Shown here piece after piece: positions 1-7,599 of a stretch of DNA of 20,000 bases. Positions within the stretch are counted from its first letter, which is position 1; each line of letters opens with the position of its first letter. The notes beneath the pieces were generated by a model. It saw only the letters and a program-made list of their open reading frames with translations, ran no database searches and was not told the origin of the DNA. Position numbers and translations under genes: made by a program. Origin of the DNA: Symbiodinium natans (taxonomy: Eukaryota > Sar > Dinophyceae > Suessiales > Symbiodiniaceae); the NCBI GenBank assembly GCA_905221605.1, contig CAJNDS010000185.1:140001-160000 (forward strand), in the 5' to 3' direction.

Positions 1-36
1 GGTTTAGGGTTTAGGGTTTAGGGTTTAGGGTTTAGG
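1..36 (+). repeat. TTTAGGG array at window edge
   Basis: Four perfect TTTAGGG units and a fifth ending in A. It is cut by the window start, so its full length is unknown. Similar arrays occur in both orientations to the end of the window, so this need not be a chromosome end. Confidence 0.95.
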
Positions 37-420
37 ATAAACCGCCAAATCTCCAGACCCCCAGACCCTCAACCGTTACATACTACCTTCCCGAATCCCC
101 TGAACCCCTAAGCCCCCAAACCCAGACCGACCTAAAGCCACCAAACCCTGTACATTGTTTGGGGTGGTGGAGTTCAGGAACATGTCCAGGATGGACCTGA
201 AAAACCCTCTGAAAAATGTTCCTACATATACGACCCTCTTAAACCCAATAAGGGAAAATACAAATAATGTCCCAAAAACCTACCTAGCCTTGGGGATTTA
301 GAGTTTGGAGTCTTTTCGCGCGAGCGCGCGCGAGCGCGAGCGCCGAGGCCTTGACTCGTCGAGACACTCGGTGAGATTTATCTACATTCTGATCCCTTGG
401 GGGCGACGTCGCGTATGTTT
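37..420. other. spacer with CG-rich tract
   Basis: No gene is seen here. Positions 37-150 hold scattered degenerate CCCTAAA-like words. Positions 317-344 are a run of CG steps built on CGAGCGCG, a partly alternating purine-pyrimidine tract. Confidence 0.6.
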
Positions 421-575
421 GTTTAGGGCTTAGGGCTTAGGGCTGAGGGCTTAGGGCTTGAGGCTTAGGGCTTAAGGCTTGGGGCTTAAGGCTTAGGGCT
501 TAGGGTAGGTTTAGGGCTTAGGGCTTAGGGTTTATGGTTTAGGGTTTGGGTTTAGGGCTTAGGGTTTTGGGTTTG
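421..575 (+). repeat. degenerate TTAGGGC / TTTAGGG array
   Basis: The unit is mostly TTAGGGC (T to C relative to TTTAGGG) with some CTTAAGG words, returning to TTTAGGG near 530-575. This shows local homogenisation of a variant unit. Confidence 0.85.
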
Positions 576-807
576 GGGGTTAGGGTCTGAACCGTTAGAC
601 CCTAAACCCTGAACAGCTACAAGGAGCGACACAAGCAGCGACAGCCCAAAGAAGGGACCCTGCGACCCCCGAATTTTGAGGTCGCAGAGGCGGGCTTCGG
701 GGCTGCAGCCAGGCAGCGCTTTTGGGGTTCAGGGCTTATAAAGCGGCTTATGGCTCAAAGAGAGCTCAGAGGTTTAGGGCTCCTTTTAAGGTTGAGGGCC
801 TCAAAAA

Positions 808-821
808 GGGGGGGGGGGGGG
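808..821 (+). repeat. poly-G run of 14
   Basis: Fourteen consecutive G. The flanks from 576 to 861 are degenerate GGGCTTA-type sequence with no gene seen. Confidence 0.9.
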
Positions 822-861
822 CCTTGAGCTGCTTAGGGCTCTGAAAGTGCCTTAAGAGGCA

Positions 862-1006
862 TACTTGGAGGTTCATGGCACTAGGTAACCAATTATAAAC
901 TGCACTTAGTACTGTGCTTGTAACCATATTAGGGCACTTAAGGGGCTTATAAGTGGGTTACAAGTAAAGTTCTAATTGGTTCATAAGTACCGTGAACCTC
1001 CAAGTA
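862..1006. mobile_element. MITE-like element, copy 1
   Basis: A 145-bp element with inverted ends: it starts TACTTGGAGGTTCA and ends with the exact reverse complement. The inverted repeat extends imperfectly to about 37 bp (roughly 30 matches by eye). The interior contains CATATTAGGGCACTTAAGG and TTATAAGTGGG, both also found in the copy at 13898-14111. No coding capacity is present. AGGC lies near both outer edges, so a short target duplication is possible but weak; the outermost TA could also be a duplicated target. It would lie inside an intron if the exon at 1026-1118 is real. Confidence 0.8.
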
Positions 1007-1025
1007 AGGCTCACCAGAAGCTCAC

Positions 1026-1118
1026 CCGAGCCATGCTTCCAGCGATCAGCACCCCCAGTGCCCACCCGCTGGCCCCCAAAGCAGAGATGCCCAGCAGGAG
1101 CGCGCCCGTGGTCGTCGG
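1026..1118 (-). CDS. putative exon, hydrophobic segment
   Basis: On the minus strand this 93-bp island is bounded by ...TCTAAG before it and GTGAGC after it, a good donor consensus. It reads as 31 codons in phase 0 at both ends with about 80% GC at third positions. The peptide runs PTTTGALLLGISALGASGWA and continues ALGVLIAGSMAR without the duplicated alanine, which looks like one membrane-spanning helix. The plus strand is also open here, though less convincingly. No family is recognised. The MITE at 862-1006 would sit just inside the downstream intron. Confidence 0.4.
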
Positions 1119-1146
1119 CTTAGACCTTGGAGCGACTTCTGAACAC

Positions 1147-1204
1147 AAAAAGGGGTGCCTCAACCCTAAAAGCGAACGGAATAAGGGCCTCCGCTGGGTC
1201 CTAG
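1147..1204 (+). repeat. dispersed motif pair, copy 1
   Basis: AAAAAGGGGTGCC (1147-1159) is followed by GGGCCTCCGCTGGGTCCTAG (1185-1204). Related pairs lie at 2633-2718 and 14593-14705, and a lone second motif lies at 19347. This is an unnamed dispersed repeat, always on this strand. Confidence 0.6.
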
Positions 1205-1335
1205 TAGATGCGATTCGTGATTGTAGAGTCTTTTTGGGGTTGTAGGGCTTCAGTGGTAAGGATTTGGGGGCAGGAGCGGGCTTTAGACCTACAAGCAGCG
1301 CAAAGGCGCAAAGGAAAAACAAAGATTGTAGGATC

Positions 1336-1465
1336 CTAAGCCTAAACCCTAAATCGGGCCTACACCCTAACCCCTGAACCTTGAACCCTGAACCCTGAGC
1401 CAATAACCCTAAACCCTAAACCCTAAACCCAGAACCCTAAACCCTAAACCCTAAACCCTAAACTC
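1336..1465 (-). repeat. CCCTAAA array, degenerate then regular
   Basis: Degenerate CCCTGAA and CCCTAAC words up to about 1400 are followed by near-perfect CCCTAAA to 1465. It lies left of the exon-like island at 1487-1558. Confidence 0.9.
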
Positions 1466-1486
1466 CTAGGCCCTGAGCCCAGGCAC

Positions 1487-1558
1487 CAGCCCGTCTTGGA
1501 GCAGATCTTGTCCATGGCGCGGTCCAGGACAGGGCTCAGTGCGACGATCGCAGCCCAC
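1487..1558 (-). CDS. putative exon
   Basis: On the minus strand, CGTGCAG precedes and GTGCCT follows a 72-bp island that reads G + 23 codons + TG, with about 20 of 23 third positions G or C. The peptide begins WAAIVALSPVLDRAMDKICS and continues KTG. It is bracketed by CCCTAAA on the left (to 1465) and a short TTTAGGG array on the right (1620). The frame stays open beyond the chosen donor, so the end is uncertain. No family is recognised. Confidence 0.4.
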
Positions 1559-1619
1559 CTGCACGGAGACTCAAGATCTTGAGGGTGTCGGGGGCTTCGG
1601 ATTTCCGGAGGTTCATAGG

Positions 1620-1644
1620 TGTAGGGTTTAGGGTTTAGGGTTTG
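1620..1644 (+). repeat. short TTTAGGG array
   Basis: About three TTTAGGG units. From 1645 to 2035 the sequence is a spacer with scattered CCCTA words, the last 60 bp being a degenerate CCCTAAC/CCCTAAA array. I see no gene there. Confidence 0.85.
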
Positions 1645-2036
1645 TAATGGACACCTAAACCAGAACCCTAAAAAGGACCCAAACCCCATAAACCTCATAT
1701 AGAGCTCTATATCTCTGTATGAAAACCCTATATCACCCCGTCTGCATAAGCCGATTTAAATGCCGACATAAAGCCTTTTGCAAAAACCCTACATAAAACC
1801 TTTACACACTCTGGCAAAAGCCCTACAGAAACCTCGAGAACCGCTCCCCAAATGAGGGGTGGGGGGGGTTTGTCCAGAGCCACTTCGCCGGCTGAAGCGG
1901 CGTGCTGGCGACGTAAACCTAGGCTGTCCGGGAATTAGCCTGAATTAGGCTGTTTAGGGTTCGTCCCTAAAACCTGAAACCCTAACCCCTAAACCGAAAA
2001 AACCCTAACAACCCTAAAAACCCCAAAACCTAGCTA

Positions 2037-2195
2037 AAGTGTAGAGTTTTTGCGCAAGGAAACCGACCCCTCACAACAGGGGCCATGGGTACTACCGGGC
2101 ATCTGAGAGACGGCCGCATACGTGGCCAAGAAGGTCGGCCACTTCCGCAGCGGCGAAATGCCGAGCCTGAAACCGATGCTGGGGTGTCGTTTTCT
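2037..2195 (+). other. exon-like GC-rich island
   Basis: The plus frame from 2107 reads ETAAYVAKKVGHFRSGEMPS followed by LKPMLGC, with mostly G/C third positions and a TGA just upstream at 2104. One minus frame is also open over much of the island, with poorer third-position GC. A degenerate CCCTAAA array lies to the left and TTTAGGG to the right. The strand is unresolved. Confidence 0.3.
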
Positions 2196-2415
2196 GGGGT
2201 TTAGGGTTTAGGGCTTAGGGCTTGTAGGGTTTAGGGGTTTAGGGGTTTAGGGGTTTAGGGGTTTAGGGGGTTTAGGGGTTTAGGGGTTTAGGGTTTAGGG
2301 TTTAGGGTTTAGGGTTTAGGGGTTAGGGTTTAGGGTTTAGGGTTTAGGGTTTAGGGTTTAGGGTTTAGGGTTTAGGGTTTAGGGTTTAGGGTTTAGGGTT
2401 TAGGGTTTAGGGTTT
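2196..2415 (+). repeat. TTTAGGG array with TTTAGGGG block
   Basis: About 220 bp. Positions 2228-2290 use mainly the 8-mer TTTAGGGG; the rest is nearly perfect TTTAGGG. One-base slippage variants are kept in a block rather than scattered. Confidence 0.95.
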
Positions 2416-2555
2416 TACAAGGGCGTGTAGCTGTTCAGAAGGCTCTAAACTAACGAACTTTAACATTCTGGGTTGAAAGGTTTCAGGTTCTCAGGTAAGG
2501 TGGGAGTTGAATCTGGGTTTGACGTTTCGGCCCCTGCCTTTTCGCCGTCAGGTAC

Positions 2556-2607
2556 CAGGCCACGGCATTGATGACGGCGTGTTTCAGAAACTTGAGAAGC
2601 AGGTAGC
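2556..2607 (-). CDS. putative exon
   Basis: On the minus strand GGTCTAG precedes a 52-bp segment reading GC + YLLLKFLKHAVINAVA + TG, followed by GTACCT. The hydrophobic, amphipathic peptide is protein-like. The frame stays open past the chosen donor, through WYLTAKRQGPK and beyond, so the exon may be longer. A TTTAGGG array lies to its left and CCCTAAA to its right, so it does not show the usual bracket. No family is recognised. Confidence 0.35.
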
Positions 2608-2632
2608 CTAGACCCAGGAGTAACCTAGGAAT

Positions 2633-2718
2633 AAAAAGGGTGCCCTTTTTGGTGCAAAGGGGGTATGTAAGGCAACCTAAACCCTAAAAAAAAAATGAGG
2701 GCCTACTCTGGGTCCTAG
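2633..2718 (+). repeat. dispersed motif pair, copy 2
   Basis: AAAAAGGGTGCC (2633-2644) with inverted CCCTTTTT beside it, then GGGCCTACTCTGGGTCCTAG (2699-2718) directly abutting the next CCCTAAA array. Confidence 0.6.
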
Positions 2719-2721
2719 TTG

Positions 2722-2833
2722 CCCTAAACCCTAAACCCTAAACCCTAAACCCTAAACCCTAAACCCTAAACCCTAAACCCTAAACCCTAAACCCTAAACC
2801 CTAAACCCTAAACCCTAAACCCTAAACCCTAAA
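2722..2833 (-). repeat. perfect CCCTAAA array, 16 units
   Basis: 112 bp of uninterrupted CCCTAAA. This is one of the most homogeneous arrays in the window, suggesting recent addition or homogenisation. Confidence 0.97.
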
Positions 2834-2855
2834 TCCTACTCTTGGTCCCAGGTAG

Positions 2856-2927
2856 CACAGCGCGCTCGAGGTGCCTAGGGAGGCCAAGCGCTTCCGCTTC
2901 TTGGGCGAGATGAACCTCCGCTCAGGA
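2856..2927 (+). other. exon-like island
   Basis: The plus strand has an acceptor-like CCCAGGTAG, then an open frame HSALEVPREAKRFRFLGEMN continuing LRSG. Most third positions are G or C. No clear donor is seen. This is one of few islands where plus looks better than minus. Confidence 0.25.
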
Positions 2928-2965
2928 TTTTCGGGGTTTTGGGGGTCCTAAGAACCCTTAAGATC

Positions 2966-3024
2966 TTAAACCCCAAACCCTAAACCCCAACCCCAAACCC
3001 TAAACCCTAAACCCTAAACCCTCA
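2966..3024 (-). repeat. CCCTAAA / CCCCAAA array
   Basis: A short array mixing CCCCAAA and CCCTAAA that grades into the derived CCCTAAGAA satellite. Confidence 0.9.
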
Positions 3025-3415
3025 AGAACCCTTATGAACCCTTAAGATCCTTAAGAACGCTTAAGATCCCTAAGAACTTCTCAGATCCCTAAGAACCCCT
3101 AAGAACCCCCCATAAAAGCCCTAAGAACCCCAAGAACCCTGAACAGTCCGAAGAGCCGCAAGGGAACAAAACCCTCAGACCCCTAAGAATCCCCAAGAAC
3201 CCTCTAAACCACTATGAACCCTCTAAACAGCTATGAACCCTCTACAAAACGAAGCACCCTCTAAAAAGTAAGAACCCTAAGAACCCTACAAACCCGAAGA
3301 ACCCTCAGAACCCTCAGAACCCTAAGAACCCCTAAGAACCCCTAAGAACCCCTAAGAACCCCTAAGAACCCCTAAGAACCCCAAGAACCCTCTAAAGCAC
3401 TAAGAACCCCAAAAT
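3025..3415 (-). repeat. derived satellite, CCCCTAAGAA units
   Basis: Units of 9-10 bp related to CCCTTAAGAA, CCCTAAGAA and CCCCTAAGAA. Positions 3321-3376 hold about five regular 10-mers CCCCTAAGAA. It looks like an offshoot of CCCTAAA with an AGAA tail that has been amplified by itself. Confidence 0.85.
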
Positions 3416-3420
3416 CCCCC

Positions 3421-3484
3421 TTAAACCCCTAAACCCTAAACCCTAAACCCTAAACCCTAAAACCCTAAACCCTAAACCCTAAAC
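3421..3484 (-). repeat. CCCTAAA array
   Basis: About nine units with one-base slips. It touches the exon-like island, so that the minus-strand intron would begin GTTTAGGG. Confidence 0.95.
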
Positions 3485-3603
3485 CCAGATCTCGACGCGC
3501 GGCTTCTCGAGCGCCAGGGCCCTGGGGCTCAGCTGGGCGGCACGCCGGGCCCCTGGAGTGAGGCTTCGGCAGGCCACGAAGCCTTCGCCTTTCTCTTTGT
3601 CGG
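3485..3603 (-). CDS. putative exon
   Basis: On the minus strand the island lies between CTCCAAG and GTTTAGGG. It reads CC + 39 codons to phase 0, starting DKEKGEGFVACRSLTPGARR and ending EKPRVEIW. It is bracketed by CCCTAAA on the left and TTTAGGG on the right. Plus-strand frames are also open in this GC-rich stretch, so strand and frame are not secure. No family is recognised. Confidence 0.35.
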
Positions 3604-3607
3604 CTTG

Positions 3608-3736
3608 GAGGGTTTGGGGTTTGGGGTTTGAGGCTTAGGGTTAAGGGTTAAGGGTTAAGGGTTTAGGGTTTAGGGTTTAGGGTTTAGGGTTTAGGGTTTA
3701 GGGTTTAGGGTTTAGGGTTTAGGGTTTAGGGTTTAG
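3608..3736 (+). repeat. TTTGGGG/TTAAGGG/TTTAGGG array
   Basis: TTTGGGG and TTAAGGG words first, then a homogeneous TTTAGGG run of about 75 bp. Confidence 0.95.
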
Positions 3737-3756
3737 AGTTGCTTTTTCTTTTGTTT

Positions 3757-3778
3757 GGGGGGGGGGGGGGGGGGGGGG
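3757..3778 (+). repeat. poly-G run of 22
   Basis: Twenty-two consecutive G, 20 bp beyond the end of a TTTAGGG array. It is the longest G run in the window. Positions 3779-3992 hold no recognisable gene. Confidence 0.95.
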
Positions 3779-3995
3779 AGGAGTTGGGGTTTAGGGTCGA
3801 GGGTGTAGGGGGCAGTTGGGAGTCGTAAGTTACAAAAAATGACGAGCGTTCATTCGGGGCGGGGGTCGGTCCAAAGATCGGTTCTCTAAGATTAGGGTCC
3901 CTTTTGAGTGCCCCAAATACTTGTGACTGCCTTATCATAGTGACCCCCAAACAAGGCCAGATTTTCGAGAAGTCACCAAGATACTCCCTACTTAG

Positions 3996-4147
3996 GCGTT
4001 AGGGCTTAGGGTTTAAGGGTTTAGGGTTACCGGTTGAGGGTTAAGGGTTAAGGGTTTGGGGTTTGGGGTTTAGGGTTTAGGGTTTAGGGTTTAGGGTTTA
4101 GGGTTTAGGGTTTAGGGATTAGGGATTAGGGATTAGGGATTAGGGCT
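3996..4147 (+). repeat. TTTAGGG array with TTAGGGA end
   Basis: TTAAGGG and TTTGGGG words, then TTTAGGG. The last 35 bp (about 4112-4145) change to TTAGGGA units. Confidence 0.93.
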
Positions 4148-4154
4148 CCTAAAC

Positions 4155-4267
4155 CCCGAACCCTTGCCGTCCTCTAGGCATGTTCGGGGAGCGGGCACCG
4201 CATTCCCAGGCGGCCCCACCGAGGAGCCAAAGGCACAGGCAGCAAAGCCGAAGCATGGCCACGGCGG
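4155..4267. other. GC-rich island, weakly exon-like
   Basis: After CTCTAG the plus strand has an open frame MFGERAPHSQAAPPRSQRHR followed by QQSRSMATAVKG, low in complexity. TTTAGGG arrays lie on both sides, so it breaks the usual bracket. Coding status is unclear. Confidence 0.2.
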
Positions 4268-4682
4268 TGAAGGGTTTAGGGTTTAGGTTTTAGGGTTTAG
4301 GGTTTGCGGTTTAGGGTTTAGGGTTTAGGGTTTAGGGCTTAGGGCTTAGGGCTTAGGGCTTAGGGTTCAGGGCTTAGGGCTTAGGGCTTTAAGGCTTAGG
4401 GTTTTGGGTTTTGGGTTTTGGGGTTTAGGTTTTAGGGTTTAGGGTTTAGGGTTTAGGGTTTGGGGGTGAGGGTTTAGGGCTTAGGGCTTAGGGCTTACGG
4501 CTTGGGGCTTAGGGCTTAGGGCTTAGGGCTTAGGGCTGAGGGCTTAGGGCTTAGGGCTTAGGGCTCAAGGCTTTGGGCTTTGGGCTTTGGGCTTAGGGCT
4601 TAGGGCTTAGGGCTTAGGGCTTAGGGCTTAGGGCTTAGGGCTTCTTGTTTGGGATTTGGTGTTTAGGGTTTAGGTCTTAGGG
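4268..4682 (+). repeat. long TTTAGGG / CTTAGGG array
   Basis: About 415 bp in alternating blocks of TTTAGGG and CTTAGGG (TTAGGGC), with a few TTTTGGG words. Confidence 0.95.
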
Positions 4683-4845
4683 AAGCACAATTCGGATGGT
4701 TGGGCTGTCGAATTCCTAGATAGCCTAGCAACCACATCATGGTAAGGGCCCACTATTCTGGCAAGGCATAAATTCTGGGTGCCATTGGGATTCCTGGATT
4801 CAGTTGGGAGGCTATAGGCCCACAATCTTGAGCCGCCTACAAACA
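4683..4845. other. unique spacer
   Basis: Non-repetitive, moderate-GC sequence with no convincing frame and no recognised feature. Confidence 0.5.
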
Positions 4846-4945
4846 AGGGTTGAGGGTTTTGGGTTTAGGGCTTAGGGCTTAGGGCTTAGGGTTTAGGGTT
4901 TAGGGTTTAGGGTTGAGGGTTGAGGGTTGAGGGTTGAAGGGTCTT
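4846..4945 (+). repeat. TTTAGGG/CTTAGGG/TTGAGGG array
   Basis: Three consecutive blocks of variant units, ending in TTGAGGG. Confidence 0.9.
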
Positions 4946-5247
4946 GGATGTAGGGTTCCTAACCCCAGACCCCCAACCCTAATCGAACCCAAAAGCCCCT
5001 AAAAGCCACACACGCCCCCCAACACCTAAGCCCTCCCACCACCCTAAAGGTTTGGGGTTTAGGGCTTAGGGCTTAGGGCTCAGGGTTTAGGGTTTAGGGT
5101 TTAGGGCTTGTCTAAACCCCGCAACCCCAAACCCCGCAAAAAAATCAAAGCCAACAACTGTTCAGACCCCTGGAACCCCGAAAAATCCCGTTGTTCTGAG
5201 CCCTTCTCAGCATCGTCACAAGCTCGGCTTGAAAACGACTTGCAAAT
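4946..5247. other. mixed spacer with short + array
   Basis: Degenerate CCCTAA words at 4955-5045, a TTTAGGG/CTTAGGG array at 5048-5110, then a C-rich, A-rich spacer to 5247. No gene is seen. Confidence 0.7.
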
Positions 5248-5249
5248 AC

Positions 5250-5331
5250 CCTAAACCCTAAACCCTAAATCCTAAACCCTAAATCCTAAACCCTAAACCC
5301 TAAACCCCAAATCCTAAACCCTAAACCCCCC
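5250..5331 (-). repeat. CCCTAAA / TCCTAAA array
   Basis: About eleven units, with TCCTAAA recurring every second to fourth unit. Confidence 0.93.
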
Positions 5332-5361
5332 TTAAAGGTCGGCGTTTGGGCGCCTCGAAAC

Positions 5362-5420
5362 CTCAGTTGGAGGATCACAGGCTGGCAAAAGCGCTGCAGC
5401 CCTCCCTTGTGAGATCGGAC
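5362..5420 (-). CDS. putative exon
   Basis: On the minus strand, CTTCCGCAAG precedes and GTTTCG follows a 59-bp segment reading VRSHKGGLQRFCQPVILQL + AG. CCCTAAA lies left and TTTAGGG right. A plus frame (SAFGRLETSVGGSQAGKSAA) is also open, so strand is uncertain. Confidence 0.28.
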
Positions 5421-5430
5421 CTTGCGGAAG

Positions 5431-5527
5431 GGGTTAGGGTTTGGGGTTTAGGGTTTAGGGTTTGGGGTTTAGGGTTTAGGGTTCAGGGTTTAGGGTTTAG
5501 GGTTTAGGGTTTAGGGTTTAGGGTTTG
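5431..5527 (+). repeat. TTTAGGG array
   Basis: TTTGGGG words near the start, then regular TTTAGGG. Confidence 0.95.
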
Positions 5528-5539
5528 AACCTTGGGGCA

Positions 5540-5640
5540 TTTTATAGGGCTTAGGCTAAACCCCAAGCCCGAAACCCTAAACCCTCTGAACCCTAAACCC
5601 CAGAACCCGAAACACCAGGGCCAATACAGGGGCTTAAAAC
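5540..5640 (-). repeat. eroded CCCTAAA words
   Basis: Scattered CCCTAAAC and CCCGAAAC words. No gene is seen. Confidence 0.6.
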
Positions 5641-5649
5641 GTTCAGCGC

Positions 5650-5955
5650 TTTAGGCCTTGGGGTTTTAGTGTTTTTGGGTTATAGTGCGTTGGAGTTTTA
5701 AGGGTTTGGGGTGTGAGGGCTTCAGGGTTTTCGGCTTTTGTTTATGGTTTTAGGGTATTTGGGTTTTAGGGCTTCTATTTCGGGCTTTAGAGTTTTTGGT
5801 TTGTTGTTGCTGTTTTTTGTTTTAATGGCTTTAGGGGTTTTGGGTTTTAGGGTTTTGTATGCTTTTGGGGTTTTAGGATGTTGGGGTCTTGGGGTTTCAG
5901 GATTTAGTAGTTTAGGCGTTTTATGGTTTAGGGTTTCAGGTTTAGGGTATGTCAG
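5650..5955 (+). repeat. eroded TTTTAGGG satellite
   Basis: T- and G-rich sequence made of mutated GGGTTTTAGGG words. The open frames on both strands (105 and 75 aa) follow from the repeat and show no protein features. Confidence 0.75.
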
Positions 5956-6035
5956 GAGCACCTGAAAGGCTTGGGCTTGTGTATATGCATGAGGCACCCT
6001 GTACACCCTTTCAGCCCGAAACCCCCACCAGAAGC

Positions 6036-6079
6036 ACAACCCTAAACCCTAAACCCTAAACCCCAGACCCTAAACCCCT
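6036..6079 (-). repeat. CCCTAAA array
   Basis: About six units, ending next to the exon-like island at 6094. Confidence 0.9.
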
Positions 6080-6093
6080 TAGAACTGGGAGAC

Positions 6094-6164
6094 CCCGGCC
6101 AGCAGGCTCGTTCCCGAAGCAAGTTCGGTATGAAATTGCTCGAAGGACTTGAAATTCCCGGTGC
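6094..6164 (-). CDS. putative exon
   Basis: On the minus strand CCGCCAG precedes and GTCTCC follows a 71-bp segment reading GC + TGNFKSFEQFHTELASGTSL + LAG. The peptide has a natural mix of charged, aromatic and aliphatic residues. CCCTAAA lies left and a short TTTAGGG array right. A plus frame with RSKFGMKLLEGLEIPGAWRI is also open to a stop at 6187, so strand needs transcript support. No family is recognised. Confidence 0.38.
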
Positions 6165-6195
6165 CTGGCGGATTGCGCTTCGGATGTAGAGTTTA

Positions 6196-6560
6196 ACGAC
6201 TTAGGGTTTAGGGCTTGGGGTTTAATGCGACATTTAACGGCAACACCCCGAACACCTTAAACCCTGAATCTCTGTCTACACCCTGAACCCTTGAACCCTA
6301 GAGCCCTACCCTGATCCTATGTCCCCTACACCCTCAACACGCTTTGCCCCGCGAAAAGGGTTCCCAGAAGCAAGATCATCGAACCCAACATCGACGCGGG
6401 GGTTTCAGGGCTCAGGGTTTCGGGTTGGGGCTTCGGGCTTTCGGGTTCTGGCGTCTAGGGTTTGGGCTTACGAGGGTTCTAGGGTTCAGGGTTCTAATCG
6501 TGTAAGGCTCAGGAGAACATGTAGGACGGCAGGCTCAGGTTGATATGACCGCCAAGAGTG
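6196..6560. other. mixed degenerate repeats with small island
   Basis: A short TTTAGGG array at about 6202-6222, eroded CCCTGAA words at 6240-6310, a possible exon-like piece at 6370-6402 (plus frame SKIIEPNIDAG, but minus frames are also open), and eroded GGGTTC words at 6403-6540. Confidence 0.45.
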
Positions 6561-7030
6561 CGACATCTTTGCTGTCACCTTCCTATCGGCTTGGAAAACC
6601 CCCCAAAACCCAGGTTTCCGGTTGAGGGACTTCAGGGCGTCAGGGTTCAAACCTTAAACGCCTAAGCCCTAAACCCCACAACCCCTAAGCCCCTAACAAA
6701 AGCCGCGCCCCCTGAACCACGTGGGACACGCCTCCCCCCCCCCTCCCCAAAGAGATGTTTACATGTTTAGGACCCTAAACCCTAACCCCTGAACCCTAAA
6801 CCCGGAACTTTAAACCCTAAAACCCAAACCCTAAGCCCTAAACGAACAGTTTGGGGTTTGAGGTTCAGGGCTTAGATTGTGGGGTCAAGGGCTTCAGGCT
6901 AAGAGTTGAGGATTCAGGGTCTTGAGCCCGGGGGTGAAGGAATTGTTCTGAACCCTCACACCCTGAACCACTCCTAACCCCTAAACCCTAAACCCTAAAC
7001 CCTAAACCCGAAACCCTAAACCCGAAACCC
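6561..7030 (-). repeat. mixed spacer and CCCTAAA arrays
   Basis: A coding-like stretch at 6546-6600 is open in two plus frames (VDMTAKSATSLLSPSYRLGK in one). Degenerate CCCTAAA occurs at 6655-6705 and 6773-6842, eroded GGGTTTG-type words at 6848-6935, and CCCTAAA/CCCGAAA at 6950-7030. Confidence 0.65.
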
Positions 7031-7042
7031 GGCCCCAAAAAC

Positions 7043-7107
7043 AGGTCTGAGTGGCCATAGAGCTGGGCATTCATTGGGTCATGGTGCTCCAGGAGCATCC
7101 TCCGATG
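7043..7107 (-). CDS. putative exon
   Basis: On the minus strand CCCTCAAG precedes and GTTTTTGG follows a 65-bp segment of 21 codons + CT, reading HRRMLLEHHDPMNAQLYGHS + D. The peptide is polar and protein-like. CCCTAAA lies left and TTTAGGG right. The acceptor lacks a strong pyrimidine tract. No family is recognised. Confidence 0.38.
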
Positions 7108-7109
7108 CT

Positions 7110-7191
7110 TGAGGGCTTAGGTTTAGGGCTTAGGGCTTAGGGTTTAGGGTTTAGGGTTTAGGGTTTAGGGTTTAGGGTTTAGGGTTTAGGG
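7110..7191 (+). repeat. TTTAGGG array
   Basis: CTTAGGG words, then eight or so TTTAGGG units running without a break into the TTTGGGG array. Confidence 0.95.
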
Positions 7192-7598
7192 TTTGGGGTT
7201 TGGGGTTTGGGGTTTGGGGTTTGGGGTTTGGGGTTTGGGGTTTGGGGTTTGGGGTTTGGGGTTTGGGGTTTGGGGTTTGGGGTTTGGGGTTTGGGGTTTG
7301 GGGTTTGGGGTTTGGGGGTTGGGGTTTTGGGGTTTTGGGGTTTGGGGTTTGGGTTTTGGGGTTTGGGGTTTGGGGTTTGGGGTTTTGGGTTTGGGTTTTG
7401 GGGTTTGGGGTTTGGTTTGGGGTTGGGGTTTGGGGGTTTGTTTGGGGTGGGGTTGGGGTTTGGGGTTTGGGGTTTGGGGTTTGGTGTTTGGGGTTTGGGG
7501 TTTGGGGTTTGGGGTTTGGGGTTTGGGGTTTGGGGTTTGGGGTTTGGGGTTTGGGGTTTGGGGTTTGGGGTTTGGGGTTTGGGGTTTGGGGTTTGGGG
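7192..7598 (+). repeat. TTTGGGG array, about 407 bp
   Basis: Eighteen perfect TTTGGGG units (7192-7317), an irregular middle (7318-7458), three units and one TTTGGTG variant (7459-7486), then sixteen perfect units (7487-7598). It continues the TTTAGGG array at its left edge with A to G in every unit. A 7-bp unit leaves several frames open, giving artefact peptides of repeating GFGVWGL (+) and PKPQTPN (-). It is very rich in G4 runs. Confidence 0.97.
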
Positions 7599-7599
7599 T

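Noticed and set aside
1-36. A true chromosome end at the window start
   Set aside because: The array is short and similar arrays in both orientations continue to 20 kb, so it cannot be told from an interstitial array.
976-1245. 89-aa plus frame
   Set aside because: It starts inside the MITE end (at a GTG, not ATG) and runs through the dispersed motif; the minus reading at 1026-1118 has better splice signals.
2722-2833. Arrays as plain assembly padding or vector sequence
   Set aside because: Arrays differ in unit variants, length and flanks, and are separated by unique DNA, which argues for real sequence. Collapsed array lengths remain possible.
3025-3415. CRISPR-like array
   Set aside because: Units are 9-10 bp tandem words grading into CCCTAAA, with no spacers or cas genes, in a eukaryotic context.
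5722-6039. 105-aa minus and 75-aa plus frames
   Set aside because: Lys/Pro/Thr or Gly/Phe/Val-rich peptides of an eroded TTTTAGGG repeat.
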